Shown: positions 1-12,100 of the stretch, one piece after another
Layout of the letters: every line of letters begins with the position of its first letter
Position numbering within the stretch: the stretch's first letter is position 1
Origin: Diospyros lotus
Lineage: Eukaryota; Streptophyta; Magnoliopsida; Ericales; Ebenaceae
Assembly (NCBI RefSeq): GCF_014633365.1
Contig: NC_068352.1
Span: forward strand, 868,001 to 932,000
Direction of reading: 5' to 3'
DNA: 64,000 bases
The notes under the pieces: generated by a model
What the model saw: only the letters and a program-made list of their open reading frames with translations
Told to the model about the DNA's origin: nothing
Database searches by the model: none
Translations under genes and position numbers: made by a program

Positions 1-134
1 CATCGAAGGTATAGGTTGATATACTTGGCATTATGACTCTTAGGATTTTTCTGTCCTTTTCTACTAGTGATTTATGGGCTTTTCCCCCATCTTTTGTAGT
101 TGTTAGAAGTGATCACCTTTTATTCTTAACATAG

Positions 135-3100
135 GTGCATGTGGCTCTTGATGTATTAGATCAGATGCCTGAAGCAGGTTTAAGTTTGTCAATAGAGACA
201 ATTCATTCCATGTTACATGCTTGTGAGGAGAGTTGTGACTACAATTTGGTATGTTTATTCTTTGCCACTCTTATTTGTTATTGATTTATGTTTTCTTTGG
301 TGGTCCTATGCATACAAAACAATTTGAATCCAGGCATATGCTGCTATTGGGCAAAAATGGTGTTACCACTCATGACTGCTTGAGTTGTGCAGAAATTCTG
401 ATTTATCAACTTCGGGAAGTAATATTTTATTGATAACTGGTTTTGCATAATCTGAAAATGAGTTGCTGGGGGAGATGAAGGATATACAATTAGAAGTGAT
501 GAAATGTTAAAAGTGTGATGACAAAGATAGTATAGGTTCTATCTGAAGGGTTGCACATCATTTAAATTGAAGCCCCTGTTTGGTCTGTGCCAGTCTGCCC
601 CTCTGACTCTCTGACCTTGTGAGACTTCATCATAACTGCATGTTATCCTAATCAAGTTATGCTTGGTGGCATGAATTCATAATGTCAATTGACAAATCCA
701 TGAAAAAGAATGCAAAATTTTATGTTGGATGCCCTTCTTGACGCAACCCTCTAGCAAGTAAATGATGAGATAAAGTTTCAGCATCATTGTCATATGGAAA
801 AATTTCATGAGATAGTAGTGAACGAAAATAATTAATATTGCTGTGTACCATCACATAGTTGATATTGTGAAACTAATCTGTGTAGCACGGAAACATGACA
901 CCTCTGACACTGTGGGACTGCCATTGGAATTGCCTTGGGCAGGTAAAATATGTAGTGGCTAGAAGACAGATCTGTAGAGATGTAGGATGTGCATATTTAT
1001 GTCATTGCATCAGATTTATTGATAAAGGAGCATTCGATAAGCTTGTATAGCTCAAGGTCTGAAATGTAAAACCATAGTTATAAAGTTAACCAGACCTATT
1101 GCATGTTTCATGATCTGTTTAAGTTTTCTAGTCTCTAGGCCTTTCAATCTTTGCAGCTCTAGTTTTTGTTGCTGTTGTTTCATTAGTATGTTCACCCTGG
1201 TTTTTACTTGGTCATGCTCTATTTCTTATCTGTATGCAGAAAAAGATCTGAAATGAAATGTTTGATGAGACAAGTTTATTTTACTCTTTGTTTCCAGGTA
1301 AAAGATGACTGCTTTGATTTGTTTTGAAGTATTTGATGATATTATTGTGTTCTCATGATAATAAGGTTCATCGGATCTACTTGCTGATTTGTCAACATAA
1401 CTTGAAGCCAAGTGCAGAGACCTTCAGGAGCATGATAAATTTGTGTGCCAGGATGAAAGATGTGAGTTCTCTGTCCTGTCATTTGTTCTTATATTCTGCT
1501 AATGTCTAAGTGATGCACTTTACATATTTTTCTTCTTTGCTGCCATGCAGTTTGCAGGTGCATACAACATGATCAAGGATTCTGCAGAAATGAATTTGAG
1601 GCCTACATCAGGCATGTATAATTCAATAATGGCAGGATTTTTCCGAGAGGTGACTTCCTTGGCCCCTTTGATGCTCTTGCTGTTGTTATCTGTTTGAATG
1701 TTACTAATTTTCTCGATTATTAAAACATCCTGAGCTTGTGTATGAAATTTCTCCAAGTATATAGTCTTGTGCTGCATTCTAGAACTCAGTATAGTATATC
1801 GTCTTTACATTCATACCAGCTTTCAAGGATGCACAAACTTGGAAATACAGTGTGAATACAATTATGACATGGGTACTGGGACATGCAGAGTTTTGATAAG
1901 TGCCAAATATGTCATGAATATTTAATGTGACTTGAATTTTGTGCGGATATAATTAAAATCCAATACTACACTTTTAGTTAAAAAGTCATAATTTCCAGAG
2001 TTTCTTGAAAAAGTACTATTCGTGTAACATCAAATGAATAGGAATTGACAGAACAAGTCAGCATATTAGTTAAGAAACGACACATAAAAGCATGGTGCTA
2101 AACTGAGAATTGAAAATGCTTTACAATTCTTCAAATCATCAACCTTTATCTGATACAAAATCCACCAAACTACACAAAAAATACACATCCATAATATCAC
2201 CAATTTCTATCTCTTTATTGCCATTGGTTTAATCTCCATTCATTTGCATCATTAAATAAATTTTCCTCCAATTCTGACTTATTTAGTGAGCGATCAGCAA
2301 ACTCAAGCACCCTTCATCTTCAAGCAAGTGAAAACTACCTTCCACATTATTGCACATCTCAATATTGCTTTCCAGACATAGGGGTACTCCCTGATAGAAG
2401 GCGGAGGTTGGAATGAATTAATACCAAAGGAACAAGCACTCGAATTTCTCTCACAACCAGATGAGGAGGAAGCTTGTCTAAGAATTTTCAAAACTATTGA
2501 CTGAATCACAGATGTCTTTGCACCATAAATATTTTAATGCATTTCACCATAAAATGCAAGTGTTTCTGCTCCTTGAATAAATAGGAAGCAGAATGTAATC
2601 CTTGCTTCTATGTTACATGATGTTGCATCATCTTCAATATTTTCTTATATATGGTGTGGAATGTGGTATATCATACGCTTATGTATGTAATTATGAGAAA
2701 CCAGCCTCTGGTGTATTTTATGAATATTTTTCAGTGTCTTTTATTATGCTTGATTTTACATTTGGCACTGGGTTAATGCTGCTATTTGCTAATATGAATG
2801 CAATACTGTAAATTAATATTTCATTCATTTTCTTATTTTTTGGTCAAAGGAAAAGGTCCATTTTAATTTATTAAAGTTTTTGCATAAAGTTTCTTGATTT
2901 GAGAATCTGCTTAAAGGTATGTAAATAAAGATTCATCCTCATGGCCTGGCCAGCAGCTTAAGGCACGAAAATGTCAATCAAATAATGAAGCAAAACTTAA
3001 AAACCTTTGAAATACATTCTGGATGTGTGCATTATATTATTCTGGGATGCAAAATTTCCTGCTGTTGTTTATATTCTTCTCAATTTTTAGGTGTTATCTT

Positions 3101-6100
3101 GAAGAAAAGAGAAAAACATGTGGATGGAATAGCTAATACTCTTCAGGATAATAAATTTCTTCACATCTTATTTCCATGCATTTCATGAATTTTTTGTTAC
3201 AAGTCCTGACTTGCAGTTGTGTGGAGATCCTGTAATCATAGTTACTGGTAACTGTCAAGATTCAGTTATGAGGTTTCTGTTTTTATGCTCTAGAATGTTG
3301 GGTAGCATCAAAAGTTGTTTAAGCTCCAATCCAATCCTTGAAGAGTAAATTTGCTGATGGATTTTCTGCTTGATTTTCTGTATGGCTGACTTATCTGCAG
3401 AAAAACACTTTTGGCGCTTTGATGGTTCTCAAAAAAATGGAAGATGCAGGTGTGAAGCCTGATTCTGATACTTTCATGTATCTTATAGGGAACTGTGACC
3501 GAGAGGAGGATATTGCTAAGGTAATTTAAACGGTAGATTTTTATGGATGTTTCATTTCTCACCTATAGTGCACTGTGGAAATTGGTGGTGTTATAGTAGA
3601 TTATGTCGTAGCTTGCCCAATGTTATTGGTTAACAGTTCCTTTCTTCTTCTTTTTTTTTTTCCCATTCCCTGTTAGGGCATCTTTTCTTTTCTTGTTCCT
3701 TCTCTTTTAATTGTCTAATAGATTTTACCTGTTTGGTGATGGCTATGTTGGCAGTTCTTTAAGCTGCATGGTTGGGCAGCTGGAGACTGAATGTCAGGAT
3801 AGGAAGATGGGAATTTCTCTACCCTTTAATTGTGAATCCTACTAGTAGAGTGTGCACTATAATTATCCTATAATTCCACTAGTATAATCCATAGTGAGAT
3901 TTCTCTTCATTGTACTTCAAACAGGCATAAACATAATGTGGCAGTCTGGCAGAATATGTATTATGTGATATGTTTGGTCATACAGTCGGTTGAGTGGAAA
4001 GGTGCCACTTGAAACCATTAAATTGTCTTTTCTTTTTTTTTTTTAAATTCTTTTGGGGATTGGTCGTGAGGGCTTGGGAAGTCCCATGTGAATTTTTGGT
4101 TTATATGCACTTGTTTGCCTAATAGCAGGTTGCCAATATTTTTGTTTGATTTTTTTTGGTTATATTTGAACAAAGCAGAACCTTCTCCATCAGTCTTTAA
4201 CTTTTTTGTAGTAACTGTTTTCTTTCTATGATGGGATGATGTGAGCACTCGGTTATAGTTTTCCATGGACTTCTTATGATGAGATTGGTCAATTTTAGAG
4301 TTATTTTCATGTGTATAGTTCTGCATTTCAAGATTCAGACATTTCTAATATCATTTTATGATTCTAATCTGGTAATCTGTTTTTAGTACTATGAAGAATT
4401 GAAGCACTCTGGAGTTAAAATTTCAAAACAAATCTTCATGGCACTTATAAATGCATATGCTGCTTGTGGACAGTTTGAGAAGGCAAAGCAGGTATGCTCA
4501 CTTCTTTCATGTTATCTGGTTCAATGCTATGCTATCAAACCTGGAAAGGATTTTGTGCTTTCTTTTTGTATTACAATTTTCCCCACTCAATTTAGCTGAT
4601 ACACCTCACACCTGTTGAACTTTTTCATCCTATATTTTCAAACTTCTCTCTGTTTTTCTTCTCAATTCTATTAAACAGAAAAAATACAATATTGACAATA
4701 TCACAGACTAAACAAACACCAATAACCCCAAAACAGAGCCTACTGCAACCTATCCTAGCCAATCCAGTTTCTAGAATCTGCATACAACTCTTTTTTCTCT
4801 TTCTTCCATTAGTTCTTTTCCTAGTATCTATCTTATCCCTAGTTATTTCTACATTTGGGTTTTCCCCAAGATCTTCGTAGCTTTTACTCTTATTCTTCTT
4901 GAAAAGATTGTAATTACCCATGGCTCAAAGTTGAGGACCTAATCTCCTAGAATTCCTTTCAACTTATAGCATGCCCTCTTTTACTCAACAGATGTACAAA
5001 CACACACCACAAACTTAGTGATGAAAAAAAAAAGAAAAAAAAGAAATAGTAGAACACAAGACATGCATAACTCGACCAAATGTGCCTACATCCATGAGTA
5101 GTGAATACCACTAAATACAAAACTAGTTTGCTTATGTGGCCTTTTAATATGCATATTTGTCATTATCATTATCGTCATCGATTTCACCGTATCCTAACTA
5201 AATTAGGGTTGGTGGCAATAGCATGACATTAATAATGTCAATTGATTTCTAAAAGTCACATTGATAATATAAATCCATGCAAAAGAACAATGCGGCAAAA
5301 CTTTATGCCAAATTCCCTTCTTGACGCAACTCTCTAGTAAGGGAATGATGAGATAAAGTGTAACACCTTGTGTTATACCTTATTTTTGAGAATTTTAAGA
5401 AATTAATTTAATTAATGGACCTAATTTGGAATGATCAAGCTGTTGAGACAAAATGAGCCAACAGGATGACAGATTAACTAGCTAAGACTCGAGAATATTT
5501 TAAGAAATCTCGTTAAGAAATCTCGAGGGTCTGAGTAAAGTTATAGATTAAAAGTTTAGGGTCAAAGATGGGTATTTGAGGGCATTTAAGAAAGTTTTGG
5601 AAACCTTGAGGGCCCAAGTGGAATAAAAAGGTACCCAAGTGAAATAAGGAGAAATTGAAAGGGGCTCATGTGATAAAGATGAACTAGGGGCAAATGTGTA
5701 ATTTATGAAAATTACACATTATGTATATAATATGTGCACGCAATTGCTGGAAAGAATGAGAAATAGGGTGTTGGGTTTTGCATTGAGTAAACTATCTAGG
5801 AGGTTAGAGGAAATCAGGAAATCCCTCGGGTGATTGAAGTGGCAAAGTAAATTAAGTTAGGGAGAGGCTAGCTTATGTGTTTATTATGAGGGGTGTTTTA
5901 GTCTTTGTGTAGCCTAATATTAAACCTTGTAATTTCAGCCCTGACTCTCTATAAATAGAAGGCATAGGTGGGTTGTCGCACAACATGATCATTCATTTAC
6001 TTTTTGAATACGAGAGAATTGCTGTGAGAGGAACGATTTGTGTCCAAGAAAGTTCTTTGTAATCTCGGTAAAGGCAGTGTACTCGTGTGATAGAGAGTGA

Positions 6101-9100
6101 AGAGGGATTTCTTGTACTGATTCATACATTGGTTTCTAGTGGAATTGATCTCAGACCGAGGCTGGATGTAGGGCTATTTCCGCGGCCTGAACCAGGATAA
6201 ACTTTCTCGTCTCTTGTTGTGGTTTGGTTGTTTCTTTCCCTTATTCTTTTACTGATTTATATTCTGTTTTCTTATTTCTGTTGTTTGAATTCATTTCGAG
6301 TGAGAGTGTGTGAGATTGGCGTTGAATTGAGAGGATTCTAGCGCTCCTAATCCTAACATAGGGAGGAAGAAAAAGAAAGACAAGGAAGAAGAAAGAAAGA
6401 AGGAAGAAAGGAGAAGCTGGAGGCAGTCACTGGTGGCAAGAGGAGCTTACTGGAGGGAAGAAGTCATTGGAGGATGCCGGAGCAGTGGTTGAAAACAAGA
6501 TGCAGCAGCTTGATGAGAAAGAGGGGAGCATCTGACGAGGGCTGATTTCTTTGCCTTCAGACAAGGTTTTGAGCTTTGGATCGCTCAGGGGTGAGCCTTA
6601 GGACCTTGTAAAGCTCTTGCTTGTGTTGATTTGCGAGAAAAAGAAGCATAGGATATAGTTTGAGCCAGATTAATTTCCGGACAGTTTGCAGAAGAAAACA
6701 GGGGAGGTTTTCAGAGATTATTTGGGCGATTTACCTTGTTTTCTCTAGTTTTTAATTGTATTCTGGAACAATGAGGTTCCTAGTTGTGAATCCACGACTG
6801 CATGGAAAGAAATTGGGATTTATTTGATGTTTTATAAACTAAAAGTTTCATCCATAAGTTTGTGTGTGATTTTATGAAATTCAGAGGCTGTGCTCTAATT
6901 AATTGAAGGTTTAAGGTGCTGGAAATGAAATAAAAGAAGACCCCAGGGGTCATAATGTTGTAGTTATGAAGGTTTTGTGGTTTCTGTGAAGTTTTTGAAA
7001 AGATTAAGGGCCTTAGTGTAATTTTTTGAAAATATGAGTTTAAATGGTTTATTTGGAAACCTTGAGGGCCTTTATGTGATTAAGGTGTTGTTTTAGGCAT
7101 AAATGAGTTTTTTGGGAAATTATGTGCTCAAGATGTACTTTCTGTAAAATCTACGGGTAAGATACAATTTATGAAAGTAAAAGGGTTTTTATGTAAATAT
7201 TTCATGGTTTTGGGGCCCAAGTGTGTGTTGATAATAGTTTGGGTTTAAATGAAACTTCTAGAAGAAAATGGGCTAAAGGTGTAATTTCTAGAAGTTTAAG
7301 GGTTGAAATGAGATTTCTAGGAATTTGAGGATAAAAGATGAAATTCCTAGGAATTTAAGAGTTTTTAGAGTAAATAAACATGGAGATGGTCGGTAACATG
7401 ATATTTCATGTTTTATTTGATGGGGATGACTAGAGGAAATAAGTAAGGGTTTACTTGCATTGTCAGTTTTTAAAACATGCATGAATTTGCATAGTAGTTA
7501 ATTACTGCATGATTAAATTTCCAACTTGTATTCATTAAGTGAGTTTTCTAAAGTCTTCATGAAATGTCTATGGCCATAGAGAATTGGTTGGTAACGTTAG
7601 GGTCAAGAGTGATTGTGTCATTCTCTGTTGGGTGCATGGACGCATCTAAAGTGGCCCTAAGGCCCTTCCATTTACATAGTTAGTGAGGGTAACTGGTCAA
7701 TTTAACTAGAAGTGACCTTTGGTGAACAAGCAAGTGTTGCATTTCATTGCATAGCATGCATGAAAATTATTTTTAAACTGTTACTGAGTAGCGCATATTC
7801 AACATGCCATGTTTTGCAAGTACTAGCAAGGGGAAGGGTTCAATTGAGAATTAAACCCCACTTTGGTTTTTGAGATGTTTACGGTGAATTTGTAACATGT
7901 TTTGTGATAACAAGGTATGTAATGGCTCTTATGACGTGGGTAGCCAGAAGACAGGTGTCATGTTTATAAGTATGATTAATGTTGACAAGCAAGGAAAGCT
8001 CAAGAAGCAAAGGGGAACCAGCTACGGGTGTGCAAAATAACTTGGGTTCAGTTATGTTTTGTTATGTAAAATGTAATGATATAACAACTTGTATATGATG
8101 CATATTGTGGTTTAGACAATGATTGATACATCATAAGAAATAGTTGTATTACAATTAGGTTCGATCTTGTTGCTCAAGTTCACCCTTAATCGTCATTGAA
8201 GTTAAACATGACTAATAAAGTAAGGGTGAAACCCACTAGAGGTTAATTATGTATTAATTAAGCAAATTGGTGTTAGTGACCTCTATCTGGGAGTTATGGG
8301 ACAATTAAAATTTTATTTCCAGTGCTTGGGTTTTATGAATTAATTTTCCCTAGTTTTGATTTATTTTTGATGTGGGGCGGGGCGCCACATAAAGTTCTAT
8401 CAAGACCTCAAGGATCCCCAAGGATATGATTGTAATTATGTATTATATGTATTAGTTAGTTGTTGTACTTTGCTGTTTCAGTGACTGTACCTTTCAGTTG
8501 TATTGATAGAATAGCCTATAAATACGTTAGATGAGGTAGAGAATGTTCATAGTGGAATGATAATTGAATTTCAGTCTTCTTTCTCATCAATTCTCTCCCT
8601 AAATTCTGTCTTTCCTCTCTCTTGGTTCTTTCTCCTTAATCTCTCTCTGTTCTGTCTGAATTCTCCCTCATTTCTTCTTCTTTCTCCCCCGCTTTCTGTT
8701 CTATCCCCCTGTTTCTTTCAGGTTTCCTCCTAAAACCCTAGGTAAACCCTAAGTTCCTGACAAATTGGTATCAGAGCCAATTATTGTTGGCTGTGATTTT
8801 GTCAATTTTTAGCAGTGAATTCCTATTCGACTTGAAGGTACTAGAGACGGATTGAGTCACAGGAAGTTGTGGAGCCCAGTGATTTTAGGTTATTGATCCA
8901 GAGTGGCCGTGATTACGAAGATTCTCGGCCTGGACTTGGAGGCGAAGCAGAACAAAGCAATTCTAGGCTTGGATTTGAAGGCGACACAGAGCAAGTTGGT
9001 TCTCAGTGGTTAGTTTAGCGGTTCTCGGTTACTGAATTGCAATCGGGGCAATTCAGGAAGGAGGTTTCAGAAGAGGAATTCAGGTGAGTTTGGAAGCTAA

Positions 9101-12100
9101 TAGTAGGCGATTTTCAGGAGACTGCAACAGAGCCAATTGAGTATTGATCCAGGGGAGCAGAGGCGAACTCTGGAAGCTACAACAGAGCAGGTCGAATTCT
9201 CAGGAAACTATAACAGCAGTTCCTTGGCCTTCAATTTCTCCTGCTTGTGAGATTTCTGCCATTGTCCTTTGATTTCTCCTGCTTGTGAGATTTTCTGCCA
9301 TTGGCCTTCAATATCTCCTGCTGGTGAGATTCCTGCCATGGCTGATGGTACATTCATGAAGCAGTTTGAGTCACAACTGCTGCAGAAGAATGCTAACAGC
9401 AGAAATCTTGAGGCAATCAGCCAGAATCATGAGACATTGGATTGGAAGATTGAAAACTCTATGGACTGAATTAACAGAAAATTAGATGGCCTAACAAGGA
9501 AGATTGATGAATTTTGATGATGTTTTCTAAGAAGTATCAGGTCAGTATATTAGTGGATCTTTATACAAGATCCACTACAGAACCTGTTCCAGCAGGAGCT
9601 GGAATCCTACCTCTGACCTCCAATTTGCAAGGAGTTGATGAATTACCTGCAACGGAGCAGGAAATTCAGGTTAACAAGAAAGGAATTGCAGTTTCTGGAA
9701 ACATCAATGATATATCACTGGAGGAGAAATATGTTGAAAGTGAACCTCTGTTGTATGCTGGCAAACAGGAAGAAAAATATGCTGAAGATGACTATTTTGG
9801 AAGTTTAGATCATGAGATGATTGATTTAGACACTGGAGATGATATTGTTAGAGGTATCTTGGCAACTGACGATGTAGAGGACGATCGTTTTCCATTTGTA
9901 ATTTTTCTACTGCAGACAGTGTTCTAAAAGGCGCTAGGCACTAGTTGGGCGACAGACTGACGCCTAGCGCCTAGGCCGCCTAGGCGGGGACTAGGTGGTG
10001 CCTAAAAAATTCAATATTTTTTTATTTTTTTCTTAATATATTCTCCCTGCTGCAACAAGCAACAAACAGCAATGCAAGCTTGCTACTGCAACTTTTTCAA
10101 TGTTTTTTACTAAATAACCGGAGGCGGGGGAAGATACAAACCAGAGGAAGGCGAGATCGGTGACGAGAGATGACAACCAACATATGAGATTGGCGGCGAC
10201 GAGAGAGAACGACCAACAGGTGAAGTCGGCGGCGACGAGAGAGCAGAACCAAGAGAAGAGATCGATGGCGGCGGCGAACGACCAAGAGGAGATTGAAGGC
10301 AAGAGAGAGAGAGAGGACCCGCGATGAACGACTAGAGAGAGAAAGGGAAAGGGGAAATAGAGAAAGGGAAAGGGGAAATAAGGTTGACCTAGGACGCGCA
10401 CGACCTAGGCGGCCTAGGCCGCGCGCGACCCAGGCGGCCGTCGTGGCCCGATTAGTCGGGCCGACACCTAGGGGTGCCGACCGGCCCTAAATCACCGCGG
10501 CCAGTGGCCGCCCATTGCCTAGGCCGAATTTTCGAACACTGACTGCAGATGAGGATATAGCTAGACAATCCTCTGGACTCAAAACAGCCAACATCGATGG
10601 TGATGTGATGAGGGGCACGTATGTAGACTATGGTTATGTTCCATCAAAAGCTTTTCTTGAGGTAATTGGCATGTATGTAGAGGTATCTTGGCAGCTGCTA
10701 ACTATGACAGACAAAGAGTGGCTGATCATGCTAGTAATCTTGCTTCAAAAATTAGTAAAAATTTACGGAGTTCATTAACGGCACTTGGTGTGGACATATT
10801 GACATGTTTTGGCACCATACTAGGTCATCAGACAGTGAGTACCAGCAATCATGTTCTTAAATTGGAGTTCAATCTTGATTGGATAGCTTTTGAAGGAGGT
10901 GGCTATACTGGGCTTGAATTTAGTGAGGTTACTTTTGTTGAAATTCTGGATCCATTTATGCCTGGATTTGATCTTGAGAACATATGAGCGAAGAGGAATA
11001 GGCCTAGAAGGTGAAAGAAAGAAAGAAGGATAAAACACATAGTGAAAGCAAGAATTGGATGAAGAACAATGCCCAGTCGCTATAAATTCTTGGGAGAGTT
11101 TCTTTTCAAGACCTCAAGAATCCCAAGGATATAGTTGTAATTATATATTATATGTATTAGTTAGTTGTTGTACTTTGTTGTTTCATTGATTGTACCTTTT
11201 AGTTGTATTGATAGAATAGCCTATGAATAGGTTAGATGAGGTAGAGAATGTTCATAGTGGAATGATAATTGAATTTCAGTCTTCTCTCTCATCAATTCCC
11301 TCCATGAATTCTCCATCTTTCCTCTCTCTTGGTTCTTTCTCCCTAATCTCTCCTTGTTCTGTCTGAATTCTCTCTCTCTGTTCTATCTCCCTCAGTTTCT
11401 TTCAGATTTCCTCCTAAAACCCTAGGTTCCTGACAAGTTCCAACACCATCTTTTATATAGAAAAGTTTCATGAGATATGGTGAATGAAGATAATTGATAT
11501 GGGTGTGTTATATCATATGGTTGATACTATATCAACGATATGACGGAACATAACACATGCAAGTGTTGTTGTTAGGACTTACAAACCAGGAACAAATGAG
11601 AAGAATACTCCACACACATCCTTACTCACTCACGGAATTAGAAAGACAGTAAGAACAATCAGTTATAACAAAAGAATATACAAGAACAATAAATGAAAAA
11701 GATCAAACCACACAAAGAGATCGAGATTATCTTGGTTCGGAATGCCCTTAGGCAAACCTACATCCTGCAGTCCAACACCCACAGAGCAATCTTTATTCAG
11801 TTGGAAATTGATCAGTACATCAAGCCCTCTCCTTTATCTATATCCCCGAGTACATAATCCTCGTTCTCTCAAGAATACAAAAGACTAAATTCTTATCACT
11901 TAGCCTCATTTTCTCAAGAACGAAATAGCATTCGATCACTTGAAATTGAGAACTCCCGTTGATTGCTATCGACTGCCCTCTTTTTATAGAAAGGGCGGAC
12001 AACCCAATGAAACTAACTGACATTGGAATATTACAATTAGACCCCAAAAAAACTAAGTAAATTACATTTTGAATTTGAAATCTAATTGTTCTAAATCTTC

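Larger units (their letters stand above)
8398..11435 (+). mobile_element. Non-autonomous LTR element (LARD-like) carrying a host gene fragment, TSD AGTTC
   Basis: Direct repeats at 8398-8762 and 11104-11435 are its LTRs. They end in TGACA and begin TATCA and TTTCA, which suggests an ancestral TGTCA...TGACA. The exact TSD AGTTC lies at 8393-8397 and 11436-11440. A primer-binding site follows the 5' LTR. There is no reverse transcriptase, protease or integrase. The interior has a short gag-like start (9337), an acidic ORF of unknown origin (9514 onward), a plastid lipoamide dehydrogenase-derived segment, and a nested hAT-type element at 9917-10541. Without that insertion it is about 2.4 kb, so it must have been mobilised by another element's enzymes. 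Confidence 0.8.

Noticed and set aside
9514..9927. A new host gene in the PPR intron
   Set aside because: The ORF lies wholly between the LTRs of a retroelement and is cut by a transposon. It has no promoter or splice context of its own. Its origin stays unknown and it is kept only as a remnant.
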